Origin: Pelargonium cotyledonis
Taxonomy: Eukaryota > Streptophyta > Magnoliopsida > Geraniales > Geraniaceae
NCBI GenBank assembly: GCA_036897625.1
Contig: JAYMTA010000253.1
Location: 1-33,264, forward strand
Length of the DNA stretch: 33,264 nt
Reading direction: 5' to 3'
This document shows positions 1 through 10,700 of this stretch, piece after piece. The notes beneath the pieces were generated by a model, which searched no databases, was not told the DNA's origin, and saw only the letters and a list, made by a program, of their open reading frames with translations. Numbering within the stretch: the stretch's first letter is position 1; every line of letters begins with the position of its first letter. The translations under genes and the position numbers were made by a program.

Positions 1-288
1 GGGGGGCTCACCGGAGGGACCCTCGGGGTCCCGCAGCCAGAGAGCGTCGTCGAGGGTTTTAGAGACCTGAGGAACGTGAAGAGCCTCCGTCGCCCACTCC
101 ACTCCTCTACTAATCTTCTTCTTCAGAAACTCCATGTCCTTGCGCACCACATCCCCAAAGTGGTCGAAATTGGCCATAACTCGCGCTTGCCTCCGCCTCC
201 TCCTGGTCGCCGCCGTTCTGGAGACTCGCCTGGAGCGGACCACGCAGGGCATGGACATGGACACTGACAGCGACACCGCCGTCGCCAT
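1..288 (-). CDS. plastid-targeted protein, first exon (partial), possibly ABC1/aarF-like kinase
   Basis: An open frame of 96 codons runs from ATG at 288 to the left window edge, where the gene is cut off. It begins MATAVSLSVSMSMPCVV and continues with a Ser/Val/Arg-rich, acid-poor stretch of about 37 residues, which looks like a chloroplast transit peptide. A second in-frame ATG at 177 starts MANFDHFGDVVRKDMEFLKK, probably near the mature N terminus. This is followed by a charged helix and then by TLDDALWLRDPEG. The last segment reminds me of the conserved N-terminal part of plant plastid ABC1K (aarF-domain) kinases, but the kinase domain lies outside the window, so this is a weak assignment. 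I preferred the 288 start because it supplies the transit peptide. Other reading frames here give longer ORFs without recognisable sequence. The gene is transcribed divergently from LHCA1. Confidence 0.5.
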   Translation of the reverse strand, partial: MATAVSLSVSMSMPCVVRSRRVSRTAATRRRRRQARVMANFDHFGDVVRKDMEFLKKKISRGVEWATEALHVPQVSKTLDDALWLRDPEGPSGEPP

Positions 289-492
289 TTGTGGCCGGAA
301 CTGTAAACTCCGAGAGCTCAGTGTACGGAAATGGCGTAGATAGGTAGTGGAAGTGTATGGAGATCGCAGCGTTACCGTCGTCGAGTGGACATCTTTGATG
401 TTTTTGGAATGAGTAATTATTAGATGCGGTCGAGCCAGCTGAGCTCGAGCGACTGAAATTAGTCAACATGGAGTGTGCTTTCTTGATTTCGA

Positions 493-498
493 CACGTG
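493..498. promoter_or_regulatory. G-box (CACGTG) upstream of the left-edge gene
   Basis: The palindrome CACGTG sits in the context GACACGTGGC, about 205 bp upstream of the likely ATG at 288 on the minus strand. G-boxes bind bZIP and bHLH factors such as HY5 and PIFs and are common in promoters of photosynthesis genes. The position suits a plastid protein gene, but function is inferred from motif and location only. Confidence 0.45.
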
Positions 499-522
499 GC
501 TAAGCTTCCGGGGCTTGGTTCT

Positions 523-613
523 ATTTGACGGTTATGATTTTGATTTTCTCTCCCGAACTCATGTTTCAAATTAGTTTGTGTGTGCCCATTTTCGATTTGA
601 CGGTTATGATTTT
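523..613. repeat. short direct repeat pair, 72-bp spacing
   Basis: The 19-base string ATTTGACGGTTATGATTTT occurs at about 523 and again at about 595. The stretch between them is not obviously repeated further. This may be the trace of a small local duplication in the promoter region. No function is suggested by the sequence. The rest of 614-1500 is AT-rich non-coding DNA in which I see nothing recognisable. Confidence 0.6.
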
Positions 614-1507
614 TGGTGGGAGGAGGAGATGTTCGTATTTTATCTTCACTCGCATGTTCAAAACGGTGTCCCGAAAACGCATATGTGTTTTGGATATTTG
701 ACGTGCAGTCTCACACATGTCATAGTTTTAAAGTGCGACGTCCGACACACATTGGTATTAGAGTAAAAGGTTGAACATTGAACATCTAGACTTAGAACGA
801 ACGCTAATAAAAAATCAACCAAAGTCCAGTGTACACTTATGTTAATCTAGACGCATCAGTTTACGACTTTCAACCCATTATTAGTTCTCATACTCGATCT
901 AATATCCCAAAAGCACATTTATGCATGTGTTTTACAAATTTTAGGAATACAACCCAAATTATAGCCGATGCAGGTTAGGCGAAGCGTTTCAGATTTTTAT
1001 TAAGGTCTCGGTGAGTTATTTGAGACTAAAGAGGAGAGTTGTCTTTATTGTGTAACTCAAATGATAAAAACAAAAACTAAATTATTATAAACTTGTTAGT
1101 ATGGGGTTCGCTAATTTTAGAGTCTGATGCTAAGAAGGCGGTGTGTGCTTTGCATACCGGATGAGAGGATAATCCATGTGTCTTTGGTTTGATGGTTAAA
1201 AACATCTGGTCTATTTTCGCTAATTTATTTCTGTTTCGTTTAATTGAATTAGTCGACCTGCAAATCAGGTGGCTTATCCATTAGCTAAATCCATGTATAA
1301 CTTTTGAGTATACTTTTGAGTATCATTTGTGTTGGTGCAACCGAAACATAGCCAAAAGATCACAAAGAAATAGTATAGCAACCAGCCAATCACATACCCA
1401 AATAACCTATCTTCTTGGCTTTGTCTCTCTGTCCAAATCTCTCACCAACACAAATAAACAAGTCATACACTCATGATATTAGACAATAACCAATTGACAT
1501 GGATATT

Positions 1508-1570
1508 CCACGTGGACGCTTAAATGGATTGACAAATGACACGTGGCCCAATAACAAACATCTATATCCA
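1508..1570 (+). promoter_or_regulatory. LHCA1 proximal promoter: paired G-boxes, CCAAT and TATA-like motifs
   Basis: Two CACGTG cores lie at 1509-1514 (CCACGTGG) and 1540-1545 (ACACGTGGC), 31 bp apart, close to three helical turns. They are followed by CCAATAACA at about 1548 and by TATATCCAATAAG at about 1563. The LHCA1 ATG is at 1706, so the motifs sit roughly 160-200 bp upstream of translation. The intervening leader is rich in C, T and A, as is common for Lhc transcripts. Light regulation through G-boxes is established for this gene class. Use of these particular sites is inference. Confidence 0.55.
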
Positions 1571-1705
1571 ATAAGAATCAACAATTAGATTTGCATGTCC
1601 ACTACTACAAGTCTCAGCCCCATTTCTCCTTCTTCCTCCACACAACCATCCCAATCATTCTCTTCTTCTTCCTCCATTATTCTCAAATTATCTCAGGCTC
1701 CGAGA

Positions 1706-2893
1706 ATGGACACCAAAACGTTGATGAGTTCCGGCATCTCGGTTGTCCGGTCACCGTCGGCCCTTTCTTCTTCCCGGTCGAGGTTCTTGAGTCCCATGCC
1801 ACTTGCTAGAACCGCTAACAATGTCGGCGGGCACTTCTCAATGTCCGCCCGAATGGATGCCAGGCCAGCCCCGCCCATCTTATCTAGACGGATCAGCTCC
1901 CGGGTAATCACACTAGCTTTGCATTTTGATTTAATCATAAATTGAGCTACACAACATGGGATAAACCCTCTTTTTAACTCCAAACCCCAAAATATGACAC
2001 AAACTGAGTTACCTAGTTATAATGCACGGACATTCTCGTCCTCTCCACCTACTCGTTCTTAGAGGAGGCAAAAGGTCGGAGTTGGGTCAAATGTGGGTTC
2101 GGGTTGGTCAGGACAAAGTCGGATTTCGAGTTTTAGGCATAAAAAATATCATTTTTTGGGTATACACGACGTGATCTTTCTGGTATATAAATGCATACCC
2201 GAACTCATCCAAAACGGGTTGAGATTCTGGTACCCATCACGTCAGGTCCATTTTGCCAACTCTACTCGTGTCTGACGTGTACTTGACGTATTTGTGTCGT
2301 GTATCTATGCAACATATCAATCTGAAATATTTTTGTTTGGTTCCAGTGACTTTGGTTTTGACCCGCTCGGGCTGGGAGAAATCCTGAAGAACCTAGAGAG
2401 ATTCAAGGAATCAGAACTCATCCACTGCAGATGGGCAATGCTCGCCGTTCCCGGGATACTACTCCCAGAGGCAATGGGTCTCGGAAACTGGGTCAAGGCC
2501 CAGGAATGGGTTGCTGTCCCAGGAAGCCAAGCCACCTACTTGGGCAACCCAGTCCCCTGGGGTACCCTACCCACCATTTTAGCCATCGAGTTCATAGCCA
2601 TCGCCTTCGTAGAGCATCAATGCAGCATGGAAAAGGACCCCAAAAAGAGAAAGTACCCTGGAGGTGCCTTTGACCCTCTAGGGTACTCGAAGGACCCCAA
2701 GAAGTTCGAGGAGTACAAAGTGAAGGAGATCAAAAACGGGAGGCTAGCATTGCTAGCTTTTGTAGGGTTCTGTGTGCAACAATTCGCGTATCCTGGGACG
2801 GGTCCGTTGGAGAATTTGGCGACTCATTTGGCTGATCCGTGGCACAACAGCATTGGGGATGTGATCATCCCCACAGGAATTTTCCCCAATTGA
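1706..2893 (+). CDS. LHCA1: photosystem I chlorophyll a/b-binding protein LHCA1, apparent frame change in exon 1
   Basis: This encodes the Lhca1 antenna protein, a three-helix thylakoid protein that binds chlorophyll and carotenoid in the LHCI belt of photosystem I. Exons are 1706-1903 and 2347-2893, with a GT-AG intron between them that splits the Gly codon of GSAPG/DFGFDPL. Exon 1 starts [14 protein letters not shown], followed by a Ser/Arg-rich transit peptide. Exon 2 shows the Lhca1 hallmarks [42 protein letters not shown] and LADPWHN, and ends IIPTGIFPN before TGA. One oddity: the transit-peptide frame runs out of phase into the mature part. The mature frame, [17 protein letters not shown], fits only if one C of the CCC at 1848-1850 is extra. 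This may be a real mutation making the copy a pseudogene, or a base-calling error. An ATG at 1821 opens the mature frame directly but without a transit peptide. Confidence 0.93.
1904..2346 (+). other. LHCA1 intron 1
   Basis: The intron runs from GTAATC to TTCCAG. It contains a stretch at about 2085-2270 with recurring GGGTT/CGGGTT and ACCCG words (for example GGGTTCGGGTTGG and its near complement ACCCGAACTCATCC). This looks like low-complexity remains of a mobile element, but I could not define ends or a target-site duplication. Confidence 0.6.
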
Positions 2894-3690
2894 TCATTTT
2901 ATTTGTTTTTTCAAGACCATCACACACACAAACCATTTTGTAAAATCCAATTAATGTAAATTTCTCTATCTTTTGTCCACTAATTATATTTACTTCAATT
3001 TGTTCCTCGAAAAAAATATTTACTTCAATTTGTTGAGGTGAACAATTTATTAAAAATTAAACGAATGCATGAATTAAAAATTAATATATTTGAATAGAAT
3101 GAGAATGAGATTCAGGCTCCAAAAATATTTTCATTACCTTTTAATACAAACTCGATGAATGCACAAATAAAATTGATAACCAAGTTACGGAGAGCGAATG
3201 GCTTATTAAAAAAAACTAAATAAAATTAAGAATTATACATGGTCCATAATAATATACCAAATTTTAATTATTATTTAGATGAATGCACAAAGAAACTGAA
3301 TGTCCTCATTACTTGCTACTGCGTGTATTGACAGGTGTGATATTCAGGCACTAATGAAATGGAGAATTTTACAATCATATAATTTGAATTTTTTATATTA
3401 AGAAATCATTTTCCATAATCTTGTCAATATAAAATTAACTACACATCTTTTCTCATTAATTATTTAGTATGCATTAACCAAATTGCTAAATTATAGAAGT
3501 ACAAAATCACAAATTTATAGTAGATACATAAGTATCCATATTCATGCAATCATCACTTTTAATTCACAATTTCTCCTATAAATCAATACCCATAATTTAT
3601 AATCACTCAAGGATCATCTCTCAAATCTCAATTATTGTCCTCTACAACTTCAAATATATTAAGAGTAGAAAAATAGATTTATTTGTTGTT
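2894..3690. other. intergenic, LHCA1 3' end to small peptide gene
   Basis: AT-rich non-coding sequence. The first 100-150 bases are presumably the LHCA1 3' UTR, with AATTAATGTAAA-type words that could serve as polyadenylation signals. No ORF, RNA gene or repeat with clear ends is visible. Confidence 0.5.
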
Positions 3691-3925
3691 ATGGAATTAG
3701 GAAGAGTGTTGAATTTGGTGGTAGTGATGATGGTTTTGGCATTGTTTATTTCAATGGAAGCAAATGTTGTAATGGGAGATTGTGAAGAAGATGAGTGCCA
3801 AAAAAAAATGCTTGGAAATGTGGGGAGAGAGACTTCTTAGAGGGACATGTCAAGCTGATCCTGACCAGAAAATGTATTGTATGTGCTATTTAAAACCACC
3901 CACTAATTCTAGAAAGATGATCTAG
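3691..3925 (+). pseudogene. secreted cysteine-rich, defensin-like peptide gene, looks broken
   Basis: An ATG at 3691 opens a short reading frame starting MELGRVLNLVVVMMVLAL, a hydrophobic signal peptide. It is followed by an acidic segment with closely spaced cysteines (DCEEDEC). Cysteine codons continue downstream in the manner of plant defensin-like (CSalpha-beta) peptides, which are secreted and act in defence or in pollen-pistil signalling. The copy looks broken, with about one interruption, so I treat it as a decayed family member. The family call rests on the signal peptide, small size and cysteine density only. Nothing around it suggests a cluster of related genes. Confidence 0.45.
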
Positions 3926-4785
3926 CAAAATCATCATCTACCTTTGTCAATTGTTATGATTTCAATTTTACTTTGATCTCCAATTAATAAACTATTGAAT
4001 CCTTGTATTTCATTTGTTCTTGTTAAGACTTTTTCTGCTAGTGTACGTGTATTGTAATCTTTGAAAGTCCTTTCTTTTTCATTCTATCAGTAAATATCAC
4101 GAAGAGAGAGTGAGGTAGAAATGCATGCGAGTGTTGATGAAACCATGCATTTTTCGGGTTAAAAGTTTTAGTTACTCGTAATTTTTATGGATGTGGTGGA
4201 GATACGAGTCTTTTTCTTTAGCTTCATGGTGTTTAAACTCGAGTTCCTTAACGGTTTAGTTGTATCATCTTGTTTCTGTACTTTTATTTGTCTTTCCGAA
4301 TTTATCGTAAAAGTACCAATCGCTTATAAAAAAAAAAGAAGAGCAAGCTAGCGATGTTTCGGCAAAGTGATACCACACGTGTTCTTTTAAAATTTCATAA
4401 ACACCCTTCACCCACCTAACATATTGTAGTTTATTTTCATATTTGAACGCTTGATATTATAGTTTGATTTGATTAAGGATTAAAAAACAGTGATTTGTTC
4501 AAATCTCAATTAAATTATAGAATTTCATCGATTATCAGAGTTTTAAGCTTTAAGTGGTAAATTACTAATTTACTACGGCGTCTACTTGTATATACCTTGT
4601 AACTATTAGAGACTGAGACTTCAAGTGGCGTTTTAAAAATTCAGAGACTAAATCAGTGATTTTTTGAAACCTGATAATGTTGAGAGCTTTGTAATTTGAC
4701 CAAGTTTATGCACCCCCATGATCACAATGGATTCAACACACACATACACATTCAAAACTACAACTATAGGCCAAAACTTCAATAA
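3926..4785. other. intergenic between the defensin-like remnant and the kinase 3' end
   Basis: AT-rich sequence with a short A-run at about 4328. It includes a stretch at about 4480-4680 with loosely complementary ends (GTGATTTGTTCAAATCTC and a later TCAGTGATTTTTTGAA). I could not define an element. The last part presumably contains the 3' UTR of the minus-strand kinase. No coding sequence was recognised. Confidence 0.4.
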
Positions 4786-7700
4786 TTACAACTCAAAAGA
4801 CTTTCTATTTCGCCCCCCCTTACGCCGGCTAGCCTTCTCCGCCGGAACCACCGGTTGCACGGCAGTCGGGGAGCATCCTAACAACGATGATCTAGTAATA
4901 CCTCGTAGCGGCGGCTGGTTCCGGCCAATCTTGACTTTCATTATGTCGGTAATGAGTCCGGGCTCAAGTATGTGCACATCATCGTCTATGTTCATAGTCA
5001 TCATTCTTATTGTTGAAGACATTTTTGGTCGCATCCCAATTTTTTCTTGCACACACAAAAGACCCACTTTCAATAATCCAATTGCTTCTTCTTCATTGAA
5101 CTTGCCATGCAACATGGGATCTACAAGATCTAGTAGTTTATTGGCCTTGTACATTTCCCAAGCCTGCCCAAAATGTAACATTTTCATTAAAATGTGCACG
5201 AGTACTAATGTTCCAAGAAAATGACATCATCCCGGGTAAATTACATATGAATATCTTTGTATTTATCACATTCATGTTGCAGTGAACTGCTTTAAACTTT
5301 TTTTTTTTTGGTGTAATTTTAGAATAGTCTGTTGCAAAACGTGACAAAATACATAGTTGTCTAAAGTTGCAAAATTGTGACAAGAACAGCAAATATGACA
5401 TTTTCGAAAATTTTAGTCAAAATCAACTGACGAAATAGGTAAAAAATAGTTCGGGTAGTCTGAAGTTATATATTTTTTTTCCAGAGAAATTCATTGCAAA
5501 AAGGTGACATGTACAAGATAGTCATCTGTAATCATTATAGTAAAAAAAATATAAATTAATTTGGAACTTTCACAAATTAAATGTTGCAAAATTATGAATA
5601 AAAAAAGTCACCTTCTCCACAAGGTGGTGCTCTCCAAGATCAAGATCAAAGTTCACAGCTGATCTTCCGCTGACAATTTCAAGAACTAAAACTCCAAAAC
5701 TATATACATCTGATTTTCTTGTCAAATGTCCACTCACTGCATATTCTGGTGCAAGATAGCCTCTACATATATATAACAAATATATTTATTATATATAAAT
5801 GATTAAATTAATGTTTTTCCTCGAGTTTTAAGACAAAGGAAATGAACTCACAATGTGCCAGCAACTTTAGTACTAATGTGACTTGTGTTGTCCGAAAAGA
5901 ATCTAGAGAGGCCAAAATCCGAGACTTTTGCGTTAAAATTGTGATCCAAAAGTATGTTGCTAGCTTTGATGTCCCGATGCACAATGTAAGGCTTCACCTC
6001 CTCGTGAACATGGGCGAGTCCCCTAGCGATTCCATTACAAATTTCCCGTCGCATTTCCCACGTAAATTTAGCTCTATTTTTCTCACCACCTGCATAAGAA
6101 ACGCATGTCAAATACAACAACGAATGCTATCAAACGAAACATGACACATTGGTAAAAATCAATCAAATTGATAGACATCTTAAAGGAAAGAGAGTTATGT
6201 GTTACCGAGAAACGCTTGAGAGACACTATTATTTGCCATGTACTCGTAAACTAAAATTCTATGAGCACCGTTGACGCAACCTCCATGAAGCTTAACAAGA
6301 TTTTGATGGCTAATACTTGACATGGAAGCTATTTCAGACATGAACTCATCATCTCCTTGCTTTGATCCAACTGAAAGCACCTTCACAGCTACAACCTTCC
6401 CATTTTCAAGGGTTCCCTATTTAATTTAAGTCAAATAAAATACAATCAATTATTAACCAACTTATAAATAAATAATATTTTTACTTAATTATGTATTTTT
6501 TGTTCTTTAATATTACTGAAGTCAGCAGCTTTTTTCAAAACATAAAAAGTCAATAGCCACCCACACCTATATAATTGTACCAGCTAACTTCAGGAAAATT
6601 AAGAATATAGCCCATTAAGTTAAGAATAAAATTGAGTGACAATTAACATTAATGACCATTTTAAATGAATTTTGATAAGTTAAAAATGTGACCAAACCCT
6701 ATGAACCCCTGTATTTATGTGTAGAACCAACCATATTGTGAATAAGTTGGGGATTTTTTTTTTTTGTACAAAGGAAAAGAAAACGAGCTAAGCAACAACT
6801 CCAAAAGGAACCTAGCAATCCTCCGCCACCCCTTGCAAATCAGCCGCAACCAGCCCAGCAATACTCACCGGAACGTGTCGAACAATACATAAACGATCCG
6901 GACAATCCTGGGCCCAATTGGCCAAGCCATCAGCAACTTTATTAGCCTCTCTGTAATAGTGGGATATATGAACCTCCCAATCCCGGCTCAGTAAAGCCTT
7001 CACATCATCGACTAAGTTGTCCAGGGACCAACCACAAGCTGCTTCGCCGGAAACCAACTGAACAGCTACCTGAGAATCAATGCTACAGTCAACCCGACGC
7101 CAGCCCTCCTTCCAAGCCAGCTTAAGACCAGTCCACAACCCTTCCAGCTCAGCAACAGAGACGGTGCTGGTGCCCAAATTCCCAGCAAAGCCAACCAGCC
7201 ACCGACCATTGCAGTCGCGAAGCACCCCACTGAAAGAAGCCTTTCTCAGATTGCCTTTAGACGCACCATCACAATTTAACTTGACCTACCCAACAGCCGG
7301 CGGACGCCAAGACACCGAGATCCGAACCCGAGGAGCAGAAGGATGACTGAATTCCAAAGAAGCCTTCTGAAATTCTCTAGCCTCGCCAAACATAGATAAG
7401 AAGGGGACAAATGGAATTGAATAATTTTTCTGGAGAATTTTCCCACAACGCCAACGCTATATAAGCCAGGTCCTAGCACCAAAAATCAGACCTTACAACA
7501 AAGTATCCACAAGCTCATGTGAAAGAGTAATATTCCTATCCAGCCAGTCCGTACCAGTCAACGACTAGAACTAGCTTGAAAAAGAGGGGGAATAAGAGCA
7601 CGCCAAACCTGATTCGCAACAGTACAATCCCGAAGGATGTGGATCTCATCCTCCAAATAGAATCCACAAAGAACACACACAGCCGAGCTCGCAATCCCTA

Positions 7701-10700
7701 ACCTGTGCCTGATTTTGCCAGAATGAAGCCTCCCATGTCGGGTTAACCAAATCAGATGCACCCACTGGTTAGCCCCTTGTATTGACCAGACCCGACGCCA
7801 ACACTGATCAAAACCATCCCCAACATCCGAGCATAACCTATAGGTAGATTTGACTGAATAGTGGCCCGTCTTAGTGAAGCTCCACAAAACAGTGTCCAGC
7901 TTCTGGTGATGCGTGGCTAAGGGATAACCAACCACAATCTTGGCGATCGCGGTAGGGAGGATGCTCTGAACAAGAGCCACGTCCCAGCCCCCGGAATCCA
8001 GAAAAAAGTCAGAGACCCGAAGACCTTCAGGGAAATCCTCATCCGTATACTCCATAATCGATTTACCAAATAGCCATTTGTCATGGAAAAAATCAACAAG
8101 AGCATCATCGTCAATCTTCTATGACATACCTTTCTCAAGAAGGTTACCACATCTGGCTGTACCGGACCATACCCAAGAAGCTCCTGGATAACGAATGTCT
8201 CTTAGAATGGTACCATCTCGCCCGTACCTGTCATGAAACAGCCTGCACCAGAGCGGGTCTCGATTCATCACGACATCCCAGACTGTTTTCCCAAGCAAGG
8301 CTAAGTTGACATCCTTTGAACGCCGGATCCCTAGCCCCACATGAGATCTAGGCTGATACACATCATCCCAGGCAATAAGATGGATCTTCCAGTTATCAAC
8401 AGACCCACCCCACAGGAAAGTGCGGTTAAGACTGTCCAAAGCGTCACAAATCGAGCGAGGGAGCCACTCTGACTGCATAACGTGGTTAGCCACAGTAGAG
8501 AAAACAGATTTGATCAACATTGCCTGCCCGCTGAGGTGAGATATTTGGCTTTCCAACCAGCCAACCGGGAACTAACCTTATCAATCAGATACCTATAATC
8601 CGAAGCAGCCATCCGCTTACAGTGAAGGGGAACACCCAGGTACAAACCCAAATCATCAGTAAGATCTATGCCAAGCGTTGCTGAGATATGCCGTTAGGTA
8701 ACAGCCGAGATCGCCGAAGAGACCATCACCTTAGACTTAGAACAGCTGATCTTTTGGCCGGACAAATCACAAAACTCAGTGATGCAGTTATGGATCACAA
8801 CCGTCTGATCATACGACTCTTTGGCAAAGAGAATGAGGTCATCTGGAAAAAAAAGATGAGAGACCCTCGACCCATCCCGAGTAACAGACATCGGGACTCA
8901 AGACCCGGTTGCCACTCTTCCCCGGATAAGATCACCGAGTCGCTCCATACACATAATAAACAAATACAGGGATAGAGGGTCCACTTGGCGTAAACCCCTC
9001 CTCAGAGCAAACTCTTCCGTCACCGAGCCATTCCAAACAACATACATTCTCGCGCTGCTCACGAAAAACATGATAAGGCAAATCCAAGCATCCGGGAACC
9101 GAAATACCCGAAGAGTGTCCTCTAGAAAATCCCAATTAATTCGGTCATAGGCCTTTTCCATATAGATTTTAAGCATCATAAACCCTTTACCTGTCTTAGA
9201 TACACGGAGCTTATGCACTAACTCTTGGTCGACCACAATATTATCACAAGTTGTCTTTCTCGGAACGAAGCTACCCTGGTTCGGGGCAATTAAATCATTT
9301 AGCAGGGGCCGCAAATGGTTTACCAGAACCTTCATAAACACCTTAAGAGGGACCCCACAAAGACTGATGGGGCAAAACTGGTTCAACATCACAGGATGAT
9401 CGACTTTCGGGATAAGGACAATGTGAGTCTTATTGAGCCTACGATCAAACTCCCCGGAAGTCAAACTAGCAGAGACAAACTGAGTAAGAGCCGATCTTGT
9501 GGTCGACCAAAAACGTTGAAAAAATCCAGCTTGAAACCCGTCCGGCCCGGGCGCCTTCCAAGGTTTCATGCTAAAAAGGGCCAGCCGAACCTCCTCTTCA
9601 GTCACAAGACCCAAAAGCACCATTCTATCAACATTTTCAAGAACCGGTCCTTGACAGCCACGACATAAAGCTGGTTAAAAGATGAGGTCTCATAGTAGAC
9701 ATGAAGAAAGAATGACCAAGCCAGATCCTCTAGACCCTTAGCATCCTCGACCCAATTCCCCTCAGAGTCCTGAAGCATAGTGATACAATTTTTGTGACGC
9801 CGGTTTAACACACTGATGTGGAAGTACCTCGTGTTCCGTTCCCCAAACAGAAGAGCGTCTTTCCTAGACTTCTGGAACCATAAACACTCCTCTTGCTGAA
9901 GAATTAACGCATAATCCGCAGATAATGAAGCTTCAAGCCTTAGCAGGCTCTCCGATTGGGACTTCTAGAGACACCTCTGAACACCCTCTAGCCTGCTCAG
10001 AAGCTTTCTCTTTCTGGCAAACACATTTCCAAAAACCGTAGAGTTCCAATTTTGTAAACCCTCTTGAAGGCTAGTCAACTGAGTCAGAGCTGACGAAGGG
10101 TCCGGATCCTAGAAACGAGAAACAACATTAGGAAGATCATGGTGGCTGCACCATATCGCCTCAAATTGGAACGGGCGAACCCCAACTGGCCTCAAAGGAA
10201 TCAAAACAAGCATCAACAAAATAGGGCAGTGGTCGGACTGAATTCGAGGAAGATGCTTAACCCGAGTTTCCAGAAAGAGAAACCGCCAGCCTTCATTACA
10301 AAAAGCTCGGTCCAAACGACATAGAATACTGCGAGACCCCTGCTGCAAATTCGACCAGGTGAAAGTCTGACCCGAGAAACCCAAATCCATAAACCCACCT
10401 AAATCCATAAACCCACCTGCATCCATCCAACTTCGAAATAGAGTAGACCTCGACAGCATAACATCCCAACCACCTTTCTTCTCTGAAGAGAGAATGACCT
10501 CATTAAAATCTCCCACCACCATCCACAGAAAATCCACATGCGTAGCGATTTTCGCCAAAGCTTCCCATAACATACGTCTGCTCTCCCAAGAGGGGCTTGC
10601 ATAGACACAAGAACACAGTCAACTATAACCTCTCCCTGGAGAAATCAGAAGATGCACAATCTGCTTAGCCGAGCCCAAAACCTGAACACGACCAAAAGAA

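Noticed and set aside
110-469. 119-codon minus-strand open frame starting MLTNFSRSSSAGS
   Set aside because: It overlaps the better-supported transit-peptide frame starting at 288 in another frame, stops at 110, and resembles no protein family I know.
1591-1809. Open frame MHVHYYKSQPHFSF upstream of LHCA1
   Set aside because: It lies in the LHCA1 leader in a different frame from the transit peptide, with low-complexity His/Phe/Ser content. It is treated as a shadow.
4480-4690. Loosely complementary ends suggesting a MITE
   Set aside because: The complementarity is too weak and interrupted, and no flanking duplication is present.
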